Shown here one piece after another: positions 51,801 through 63,800 of a stretch of 64,000 nt of DNA. Within the stretch, counting starts at the first letter, position 1; every line of letters starts with the position of its first letter. The position numbers and the translations under genes were made by a program. The DNA comes from Chrysaora quinquecirrha. Lineage: Eukaryota; Cnidaria; Scyphozoa; Semaeostomeae; Pelagiidae. The stretch is taken from positions 635,676-699,675 of the forward strand of contig JACTAT010000105.1 of the NCBI GenBank assembly GCA_014526335.1, in the 5' to 3' direction. The notes beneath the pieces are model-generated. The model saw only the letters and a program-made list of their open reading frames with translations. It was not told where the DNA came from and searched no databases.

Positions 51801-54800
51801 TCGTTTATTTTTCCGGAGCACATGTAAGAAGACAGAACAACTGAGACACAGCAAGCAGTTGGAGACTGAGGAGGCACAAATTCTTAAGGCCTTGGCCAAA
51901 CGATCGAATATTGTTGTCAAACATTTCTATTTTGATCATCAAGCAATGTTTGAACGTTTGACCACGTCACAAAACATTGCTTCACAAGCATAAATAACAG
52001 AATTCAATGCTTGGGTTTCTGAAAAAGTTCAAAAACATTTTTTTGCTGGCTGCAAGCGAAAAATGTTTGACAAGCATTGTTTTGCAACATGAACAAACGA
52101 CAAAACATTTTTATTGACAAGCAAATTTCAAAAGTTTGAAATGTTTTATCGTTTGGCCCAGGCATAAGCCTGGTTTCCAGTAGGTCGCTGCACAGGGCTG
52201 TCGCTGATTGTCGCTGAAGTTTTGGAAATTTGTTCCTAGCTGTCGTTAAAATGCTGCTTCCATTGCCACTATCTGTTTTGAGTTTTCAAACTTGTCGCTC
52301 TGCAATGACCGTCGTGGTTCCAATGGTTGCCAGTGTATTGTGCTCTCTCTAGCCCAGTTGCCTGTCGCTATCTGCTATCGCTATCTCACCTACACCCAAC
52401 GACACCAAGGAAGCATGTCGTTGGCAGTTCGCTCAATATTTTCATCAAATGAATAAGGTTATATTATATGCTCACAAGTACTTACCAGTGAGTGGTTTGC
52501 CAGGAATTGGTTTTCCAGCTAAAAAATGAAAACATCTCTTTAATTACATTTATTCCCCACTTACTTTATTCCTTAAGCAACAAAGGAGTGTTTAAGAACG
52601 CTCTTCAAGTAATATCTAAGTGATCTATTAGGTAAGCCGATACTTGACACATGTATTGCATAGGAGGAAACATGGCTTACAAAGAAATCAAATCGAAATC
52701 GCACTCTTAGGCCCTGGCCAAACAATCAAACATTTCTGTTCAGAAACTTTTAATTAAGCAATATTTTGTTACGTGGCCAAAGAATAAAACATTGCTTGAC
52801 AAGCAAAATTCAAATTTTTGACAAACATTTGGTAGTTTGGCAAGAGTCTTAATGTTTAACCGCGCCGATAAACATTGCTCGTCAAAAAATTTTCCTTTGT
52901 GATAAGCAGGAAATTTTTTTCATCTTTTCAAAAACTCTGCCAAGCAATTCTGTTTCCAAAGCAATGTTTTGTGACGTGGCAAAATGTTCAAAGATTTGTT
53001 TGATATGCAAATTCTAAATGTTTGACAAACAATTTTCGATTGTTTGGCTAGGGCCCAAATACGTAGTTAGAAGTTTATCATCGTAATCAAGCATTCTAAA
53101 TGCTTTTAATCTTTCTCTTATAGGCCAAAATATTAAAAATATAATCAAAAGTAAAAACATATGGAAAAATTAGCGAGTAACATTACCAGAAACTGTATCA
53201 TTTAGAATAATAGACACATTGCATTCTTTCCGAATCTGTTACTATACTGTATATTTGGCCTGCAAATTCTAGAGTCCATCAGCAGGTTCAATACTGTATT
53301 TACTTTGTTGGTTTATTCTCTTGTATTTGCTAAGTGTTTGCTCGATGATGGCCTTTAGAATGTGTAGGCCGAATATATATTCGAATATATTTAGTAAATA
53401 TGAATAGAAAGTCTGAAATGTCTTTACCTCGAAAGGATACAGCCTCTAAATTGCGAGAAACAGTGGAAACGTCCCTGTACACAATGAAGACTTGTTAACA
53501 GCTTTCTAAGTATGTCTAGAGATGTTCGCCCTTTTCTCGCAATTTTGAAAATTTGATACAGCTTCTGGTATCTTAACCGCTATTAAACTGTATGTCCAAA
53601 TCAATGTATTTAAATATATTACCTCCTTTGATTCCATAAACTTCAACTTCACATAACGTGAGCCATTCGTTCACACGAAGAAGCACATACACGTATCTAC
53701 CTATTCTAGGCGTGGTACATAAGATATCTTTTGTCTGTCCTTTGCCGTAGGATCCATGATGGTAGGCACACCTTGAAAAAGATGCAAGAAGATCATTAAT
53801 TACCCAAGAAGATATGAAAACTTAGGGCGTATTGTTCTAAACCAATTCTTTTTTCGGTAGCCTTCTTTTTCCGAATGTATGTTTTTGAAGCCATCCTCCT
53901 GAAAACGGTAGGCTTTGGAGCTCTCCAAAACTTTCTGCCATCAAAAGCAGAAGGTTTCCGAAACTTTCGAGAAACTCTCGGTTTGAAGGTTCAAACTGCA
54001 ATTTTACCAGTTACCAGGAGACATTCCACAAAAGAGTCTAGGGACGGACGTAAGCGAGAATTTTGGCGCGAACGTTTTCCGATTTCAAGAATTTCTGTTT
54101 TTTTTTTAAGCCATGGAGTCTGTTTTTGGAAGCTTTCTCTTTTCGGAAATCGGAAGGTTTTGGAGGTTCAGAACATTTAAATAAGATACATCTTAAATAA
54201 GATTTATTGACGAACGGAGGCGTTCACATTAAGAAGACAGTGAGTTATAAAGCAACTGTTTCTATAATGTTGTCTCAATGGCTACATTTGCCCTCCGCCT
54301 AACCGCCCTTAACACATAACCAAACATCAACCTCATCCATAAGCCCAGAAATATCCAAAAGAATCTTGGACTTTCTACGTAATACAGTAGTTTTGAAGGC
54401 AATATTCTAAAGCCAAAAGCTGAAGAAGAATGGAATTTTAACATTCATCTCCGAACTAGGATATTTTGCTTTGACGCATTGTCCAATCTGGCTGCAACGA
54501 GCTCAGATGCTTCTTAGGATGTAATAGTAGAGTGAAACGATAAAGTAAACCGTACATGCGACTGCGAGTACAAAGTTTGTTCTATATGATTATAATGGAG
54601 TGAGATGTTCATGGTCTTCATGTTAACAATAGCAAATGCTTTATTAGGCCGTAAATGCTTTATTACTCCCCATCTCTAAGGCCCTCACTAAAAGCTCAAC
54701 CATTGCTGGTCAAACACTTGAGATTTGCATTACAAGGGATGTTTGACCAAGCAATGTTTGACAAAATTGCTTGTCAAGAAAAATTTGCTCAGTAATGTCT

Positions 54801-57800
54801 TAGAAAAACGTCAAAAAGGAGAAAATTGTTTGATAGTGAGGATGGTGTGATAGAGATGTCTTAATTAAGAAAGTTGCTTGATAGTGAGGGTTCGACCTTT
54901 TATGTTTGTCTCCTCTCTGACTAAACAATTTTGGCCAATAATGTTTTGTGGCGTGGCTAAACGGTCGAACATTGTGTTTGACAAGCAAATGTCATATGTT
55001 TAACAATAATGGATCATTTGCCCAGGGCTTAATAAGTCCCATTCTCTATAAAAGTCCCCATAAACGTTCAAAACTTTTCAAATTACATCGATAAACTTAC
55101 AGTGGATTTGGCTTTGGGTTGTTTTCTTTGTTACCCACTCTGATTTCAATCTGACGTAATCTATTCCAGCAACAATCTCCTCTGTTTGTAAGCTTAACTT
55201 TAGAAACTTTCTGGTAGCTTTGAAGGTCAACTCTCCACCATGGTCCTACTTCTCTGTGTGTGTGAGTGCAAGATCTTCCATTCCAGTGGCTGTTTTTATT
55301 TCCATCAACAGCTCTCATTGAATCGCCACCATGGGCGGTTGTGGATTGTTGTGTTGGTTTACCTCTAGCAAGATTACCTGAAAGCAAAAACAGCATTATG
55401 AATAAGGTGCTGTGTTGAATTAGGCCCTGGCCAAACAATCAAACATTATTTCTCAAACATTAAAAATGTGTTATAAACACAATGTTTGACTGTTTTGCCA
55501 CGTCACAAACATTCCTCGACAAGTATAGCAGAAGTCGGTGTGCGATGTTTTTGAAAACGTTTAAAACAGGTTTTGTTAAACGATCAAATAATTTTTTCAA
55601 ACAATGGAGTTTGGCTTATCAAGCAATGTTAGACTATTCTGCCACGAGTTACTATACTGTATATTTGGCCTGCAAATTCTAGAGTCCATCAGCAGGTTCA
55701 ATACTGTATTTACTTTGTTGGTTTATTCTCTTGTATTTGCTAAGTGTTTGCTCGATGATGGCCTTTAGAATGTGTAGGCCGAATATATATTCGAATATAT
55801 TTAGTAAATATGAATAGAAAGTCTGAAATGTCTTTACCTCGAAAGGATACAGCCTCTAAATTGCGAGAAACAGTGGAAACGTCCCTGTACACAATGAAGA
55901 CTTGTTAACAGCTTTCTAAGTATGTCTAGAGATGTTCGCCCTTTTTCTCGCAATTTTTGAAAATTTGATACAGCTTCTGGTATCTTAACCGCTATTAAAC
56001 TGTATGTCCAAATCAATGTATTTAAATATATTACCTCCTTTGATTCCATAAACTTCAACTTCACATAACGTGAGCCATTCGTTCACACGAAGAAGCACAT
56101 ACACGTATCTACCTATTCTAGGCGTGGTACATAAGATATCTTTTGTCTGTCCTTTGCCGTAGGATCCATGATGGTAGGCACACCTTGAAAAAGATGCAAG
56201 AAGATCATTAATTACCCAAGAAGATATGAAAACTTAGGGTTTATTCTTCTAAATCAATTCTTTTTCGGTAGCCTTCTTTTTTCGAATGCGTGTTTTTCGA
56301 AGCCATTCTTCTGACAACGACAGGTTTAAGAACTCTCCAAAACCTTCTGTCATCAGAAGCAGAAGGTTCCCAAGACTTCCGAGAGATCGTCGGTTCAAGT
56401 TCTAAAGAGACTTCCATTTTACCAGTTGCCAGGATATCTTCCACGAATGGGTCTAGGGACGGACGTAAGCGAGAATTTTGGCGCGAACGTTTTCCGATTT
56501 CAAGAATTTCTGTTTTTTTTTTAAGCCATGGAGTCTGTTTTTGGAAGCTTTCTCTTTTCGGAAATCGGAAGGTTTTGGAGGTTCAGAACATTTAAATAAG
56601 ATACATCTTAAATAAGATTTATTGACGAACGGAGGCGTTCACATTAAGAAGACAGTGAGTTATAAAGCAACTGTTTCTATAATGTTGTCTCAATGGCTAC
56701 ATTTGCCCTCCGCCTAACCGCCCTTAACACATAACCAAACATCAACCTCATCCATAAGCCCAGAAATATCCAAAAGAATCTTGGACTTTCTACGTAATAC
56801 AGTAGTTTTGAAGGCAATATTCTAAAGCCAAAAGCTGAAGAAGAATGGAATTTTAACATTCATCTCCGAACTAGGATATTTTGCTTTGACGCATTGTCCA
56901 ATCTGGCTGCAACGAGCTCAGATGCTTCTTAGGATGTAATAGTAGAGTGAAACGATAAAGTAAACCGTACATGCGACTGCGAGTACAAAGTTTGTTCTAT
57001 ATGATTATAATGGAGTGAGATGTTCATGGTCTTCATGTTAACAATAGCAAATGCTTTATTAGGCCGTAAATGCTTTATTACTCCCCATCTCTAAGGCCCT
57101 CACTAAAAGCTCAACCATTGCTGGTCAAACACTTGAGATTTGCATTACAAGGGATGTTTGACCAAGCAATGTTTGACAAAATTGCTTGTCAAGAAAAATT
57201 TGCTCAGTAATGTCTTAGAAAAACGTCAAAAAGGAGAAAATTGTTTGATAGTGAGGATGGTGTGATAGAGATGTCTTAATTAAGAAAGTTGCTTGATAGT
57301 GAGGGTTCGACCTTTTATGTTTGTCTCCTCTCTGACTAAACAATTTTGGCCAATAATGTTTTGTGGCGTGGCTAAACGGTCGAACATTGTGTTTGACAAG
57401 CAAATGTCATATGTTTAACAATAATGGATCATTTGCCCAGGGCTTAATAAGTCCCATTCTCTATAAAAGTCCCCATAAACGTTCAAAACTTTTCAAATTA
57501 CATCGATAAACTTACAGTGGATTTGGCTTTGGGTTGTTTTCTTTGTTACCCACTCTGATTTCAATCTGACGTAATCTATTCCAGCAACAATCTCCTCTGT
57601 TTGTAAGCTTAACTTTAGAAACTTTCTGGTAGCTTTGAAGGTCAACTCTCCACCATGGTCCTACTTCTCTGTGTGTGTGAGTGCAAGATCTTCCATTCCA
57701 GTGGCTGTTTTTATTTCCATCAACAGCTCTCATTGAATCGCCACCATGGGCGGTTGTGGATTGTTGTGTTGGTTTACCTCTAGCAAGATTACCTGAAAGC

Positions 57801-60800
57801 AAAAACAGCATTATGAATAAGGTGCTGTGTTGAATTAGGCCCTGGCCAAACAATCAAACATTATTTCTCAAACATTAAAATGTGTTATAAACACAATGTT
57901 TGACTGTTTTGCCACGTCACAAACATTCCTCGACAAGTATAGCAGAAGTCGGTGTGCGATGTTTTTGAAAACGTTTAAAACAGGTTTTGTTAAACGATCA
58001 AATAATTTTTTCAAACAATGGAGTTTGGCTTATCAAGCAATGTTAGACTATTCTGCCACGACACAAAACATATCCTGACAAGCATAAATAAGCAGAATTC
58101 GGTGAGAGATGTTTTGCAAAAATTCCAAACACATTTTTGTTAAACGTTCAAAAATTGATTGTCAAGCATTTGAAATTGGCTTTTCAAAATTTTTTTTTTG
58201 AACGTTTGACCATGTCACAAAACAGTGCTTGACAAGAGAAAATGGGCCAAATTTGTTGCTCAATAAGAGTTCAAAAGCATTTTTTGTTTGTTATTAGCAA
58301 AAAATGTTTGTCGAAGAGACGTGGCCAAACAGTAAAACATTTTGCTTGCCAAGCAAATTTCAAATGTTTGACGAACACTGTTAAACAAACAAAACAGTAT
58401 GAAGTATCTAGTTACTGGGATGATCTAGTTATTAATTCTTCTATAATATAATCGTATATTTTGCTCTTAGGCTTCCGCACTGCTGCTTGTTTTCAGCAAA
58501 GTAAATGCATTCATTAACAGTACAATACAATAATGTTAGCTATGTTAAGCAATAGAACTTTCCATTGCACTCTTCCCGTCCCGTACTTAGCGATAGAAAG
58601 TGTATAAAAAGGTTCTCGAGGCATGCAGAGCTTTACAAGTCGATGGCAAGTTGGCACAAAGTTTAGTTACCCTTTCCCCACGCACTTCAAGGTCAAGTCA
58701 GGTACGAAAATGTTGATTTTTCGTACACCTTACAAAACTTGCTGGACTGACCGCAGTACTAACTTGTATGTTGTTTAGTTAATAAATAAAGCTTTCTTAG
58801 TTTGAAATGCAATGAACTAAAAAATATATGATAGCAGCTAATACTTTACCTGTGAGTGGACCAGTAGGAGCCACAGGTTTTCCAGCTAAAAGAGAAAACA
58901 AAAAAATTATACAAATCAACATGAAAAGCTGTGTATTTTTAGGGGTTTTACAGTGGTGCAGAAAAAAAGACAAGCTAAAGGAACGGTCCCTCGTGTAAAG
59001 ATTGGCGCAAAATCCTAGGGCGTTCCAAAAATTAACAAATAAGTTACTCTAAGGTCATGACCAAATGACTAAACATTGTTTGTCAAACTCAAACAAAATG
59101 TTTGACCGTTGAACACATCACAAACATTGCTTGTCAAACATTTTGTGCTCAAATACAAACAGAAGCATGAAATGTTTCGTAGTTTCTCGAAAACATTGTT
59201 GAATGAATTATGCTACCCAAGCACTGTTTTGTCGCGTTGCGAGACTGTCAAACAATGTATGTATCAAAGTATCAATCTATATAGCAGATCTCGAATGTTT
59301 GACCAACAATGTTTGATCGTTGAAAGGTAAAAGGTCAAGGTCGTGACTTTTTAAGGTAAAGGTCATGACTTTTAAAGGTCAAGGTCGTGACTTTTAAAGG
59401 TAAAGGTCACAACTTTTAGAGGTAAAGCTCATGACTTTTAAAGGTAAAGGTCATTAGTTTTAAAGGTAAAGGTCGTGACTTTTATGTCAACACCGTTTTG
59501 TATAACGGGCTTATTCCACAGCACTTTACAATTATCTACGCCCTTAGCTCAGGCCATTTTTCTTTTTCCAATTTTCGCTATACTCCCTGGGGAGTATATA
59601 TCAACTCGCGTGCAGCCATACAGTCGGCGCCACGAGGGTTTTAGGCCTTCGTCACTAAGGTACCAATTTCAAATCTTAGCGCAGTGTCACAAAGAGCAAT
59701 GTTTTTACACCTTGTAAATCTGTGCTTCCTAGCCTGGATTTGAACCACAGACCTTGAGCAAAAATGGCGCAAGTGCCAACCACTACGCTACGCTGCTCTC
59801 TTATTGTTAAGCAGGACCTAAGGTTAGGTATTTCAGTAAATACTGTGAACTCACCGCCTCGGGCACCATACACTTCAACTTCACACAAAGTAAGCCATTC
59901 GTTTACACGGAGAGTCACATATACGAATCGACCAGTTACAGGTCTTGTGCAGTCAATATCTTTGGTTTCACCTTTGCCAAATGCTCCAAAATGGAAAGCA
60001 CACCTTTGAAAATATAAAACGTGTTTTAATATCAATGTTAAATAACTTAAGCGCTCAGCGTAGAAGCTGTAAGCGTCTATACAATAAGGGATACACTCCT
60101 TTTCTTGTAAGAACAAACTTTATAAGAACATCGAGGCCCGATTTTCCAAAAAAAAAATAACAACGCAAGCACATGTCCAGCCTCAGAAGAAAAGTAAGAA
60201 ACAAGAAAATGTGGTTTTAGAAAATCTCAACTCATATAAACTGTATTTCACTAAACTAGTATCAACTGTATTATAAATTGTATTTTTAAGCATGTATCCA
60301 ATGTTTCCTTGAGTAGTTTTTAGCTTTGCTGACATACAAGTGTCTCTGTACAATGGTCATGACCCTGAATGTGCAGTTAAAATCAAGGAACTTTTAAGGA
60401 ACTTGGAGCCACAATGAAATCAAAAGAGGTCGAAAAAATCAAAGGGCATATGGGGAAAATCATCCCACCTTCCAGCCATGTAGCTGAGAGGTGAGATCTC
60501 ACCTTCCAATACAAACCTTTGTGATTTTCATCTTCTGTTTATATGGAAAACGTTTCATCCTGGTCAGGTGAGATCTCACTCGTTGAGAGGTGGAATCTCA
60601 CCTGGGTGGGATGAAATTTTCTCATATAAACGCTGGAAGGTGGGATGAAAGCTGGACGGTGGGATGAAATTGCTCATTATGCGCAAGCGCCAGACATAAT
60701 CTTATTGTCTGAGAAAATTAAACAAAAGCGGAAATATGAGACAAGTGGATGGAAGGTGGGATGGAATTCTACATTAAAACTCTTGAACATTTCGTCTCAC

Positions 60801-63800
60801 TGCTCAGCTGACTGGCTGGAAGGTGGGATGATTTTGTCCATAAAAAAAGGCCCTAAAATTGAACACTTACAATTGATTTGCAGCAGGATTGTTGTCGACC
60901 ATTCCAACTCTGATTTCGACCTGACGAAGTCTCAGTTCACAGCAGTCACCTCTGTTCGTCAATTTAACTCTCAAAATTTTTTGAGAGCTTCTCAGGTCAA
61001 CTCTCCACCATGGTTTGTTCTCTCTGTTAGTGTGGGTGCAAGATTTTCCATTCCACTGAGAATTCTTGTTTCCATCAACAGCTCTTGAAGGGAAGCCCTG
61101 ATGAGCGGTTGAGGATTGTTGTGCTGGCTTTCCTCTTGCAAGATTGCCTGGAAATAAATAGTAAGAAATCATTGAAATGAAACATGGTATAACTTATATC
61201 TTTGTCCGGGGATAATCAAACTCAATTTCATCACCATCAGTTACGCCTTCCGTCCTTTTGGGACATTGCCTTATTTTCTATATACATCATAAGTGGGCTA
61301 CCACAATTGTTACAATTGCCTTGACTGGGATTCGAACCAGTGACCTTCTGGACAACAAGCCAGTTGACTACTCCATTGCACTAAACAGTGCAATGAAGTA
61401 GTCAGCCGAACTTTGAGGTCCTTCCAGCCACAGGTCTCCTCCACAGCCAGGGTGTTTCTTTGTGTTTCGGCTTAAAGCCTTCATCAGAGCATAGAACATA
61501 TAGTGAACTGAACATATGCTGACACATGATGTCATATGTTCAATGATGTCATATCATGATGTCATATGTTCCATGTGTCAGCATATGTTCAGTTTGCCTT
61601 ATTTTCTATGTATTATTTTCAGTTTCTGCAATCTTCTGCCGTCTTAATCAAGCTGTTTAATTACTTGTCTTTTAGTTCTAGTGAGTTTAGGTCTTTCATT
61701 AGCTACGAGGGCCCACCAGGTCACATAGATGGTCTACCCGGGTATTTATGAACTGGTCTATGGTATTCAACTAAGTACGAAGGTTCTACTGCAAAGGATT
61801 CCAGCTACGGGGAATACACTCTTTTTTAATAAGAGCCAGGGAATTTTGATTGAGGCTGGCTGTTCTTAAGTTTTGACCTTTTTTGAGCCTGAAATGTTCT
61901 TAATATGTTCTTAATCACTTGGTTACTGAGACATCTAGATTTTGTCAGTGAATGTCTTTAGGGGTAATAGGGTTGTGTAAAAATGGAGCATGCTTGTCCA
62001 GTTCACACTGTTTGCTTGCTTTTTACGTTATCTGACTGCCGTACTTTCATATTTAGCTGATATTCTCAGGGCTTATGAAAAGGCCAAGCCTCAGCTTGTT
62101 CTTATTTTGTTCTTAAAATTTGGGCAAAATCCAGGCTCGTGTTCTTATAAAATTGATCTTATAAAAAAAAGTGTACTACAGTAGATAGTCGTATTGTAGA
62201 TGGAGTGGAATTTGGAAAAATACGGCAGCGAGTTACGGGATATACCAAACAGGATGGTGGGATTAAGTTGTCCTGGTGTGCTCCCACTGTGTAAGCAATG
62301 ACACACTGGCATGCCACCAAAATGTATTTGAAAAAAGGTGTATAAAAAAGCTTACCGGTGAGTGGTGATGTAAACACGGGTTTTGCAGCTAAAAAACAAC
62401 AAGAATAATCATCAAGCTGGATGGTTAAACGTATAAGTCTGAAGTTATCTACATTTAAGGACAGACAATAAACACAGTCTCCAAGTGCCCATTTCACTGC
62501 TAGTTTTCTTTGGGTACACGTACTGTTTTTAGTTCAACTATAGGCCTAGTAGCTAGATGGTTTTTTAGCCACACAAAACCAGGTAATAGAAGAAGCAGAG
62601 AAAAAAGAGGTTCAAGGAAAACATCCGTATTAAACTAGGGTTCAAACTGTAAATATTTAAAGAAAAAGCGCTTAGAAACTTTACGTTTTTCTAGAAAGTT
62701 GCTGGAATCGCTTTTGCTCAAACGTTTCAGCACTAAGTTTGAGTTAAGTGTACGAGATAGACTACGGGATTTTTGGTTTATTAGCATGGAATTAGCAGTC
62801 AAGTAACGTTCGAATAGCGGTGTCAAGTAACGTTCGAATAGCGGTTTAAAAGATGATTAAACTAGAAGTGGAAAACCCACGCCTTATAATAAAATCAAAC
62901 ACGATACAATTTTTCGCTCAACCACTGTCCAGCCAGGATCCAGAGGCCCCGTTTACATGGGAACGGATCCAAGTGGACCAGTTTCTACAAAGGTCACGAT
63001 AGGCTTTTCGTTAACACGGGTATGCAAGGATCCGTTTTTCTTAGGAACCGGATCATATCTCTTTGGGTATGCTAGAAAAGCGGATCCATTTGGATCCGGT
63101 CCAGATCCGTTCCAATGTAAACGCAGTGAATTCGTACCCATATCGTACCCGAAAGGTACGGATCCGATTTTTTGTGTCCGTATCTTTTTCTCTCCTGTAA
63201 ACGGGGTCTAAATCACTAAAAAAAAACAAAATATTTACGCAAATTTACCTCCTTTGATGGCGAAAACTTCCACCTCACATAAAGTGAGCCATTCTAGCAC
63301 ACGAAGAGTGACGTAAACATAGCGACCCATTCGAGGTGTGGTACATAGGATGTCTTTGGTCTGCCCCTTGCCAAATGCTCCAATGTGGAATGCGCACCTA
63401 AGAATAAGGAGATACTTCACTGGTTTGAGATTCATCAAAATATGAGGAAATGAAACTTAACTTAATATTGGTAATACGGAGTACAAGGGACGGGTAACTA
63501 GGCTTCATGCCGTGGAAAAGGCTTGCAGATGACGACTATTATGCTCGATGTCCCGGATAAGTCTTATAGAGGTAGGTTATTATGCTCGATGTGGGGAATA
63601 AGGCTTGCAGATGACGACAATTATGCTTGATGTGGTGAATAATGCTTGTAAAGTGGGGTATAAGGCTCTATGTGGGTAATAAGGCTTGCACAGGTGGGTT
63701 ACAAAAACTTACAGTGCGTTGGGGGCTGGGTTGTTATCTACGTTTCCAACTCTAATTTCAATCTGACGCAATCTATTCCAACAGCAATCTCCTCGGTTAG

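Larger units (their letters stand above)
53238..55647. repeat. 2.41-kb tandem duplication, copy 1
   Basis: It begins GTTACTATACTGTATATTTG and ends TTCTGCCACGA, containing all of D4. Copy 2 starts at the next base. The copies are virtually identical except for homopolymer-length changes and one diverged patch (53826-54045). Confidence 0.92.

Noticed and set aside
5448..59325. Regularly recurring palindromic repeats as a CRISPR-like array
   Set aside because: Spacing is hundreds to thousands of bp, copies are whole elements with inverted ends, and the genome is eukaryotic.
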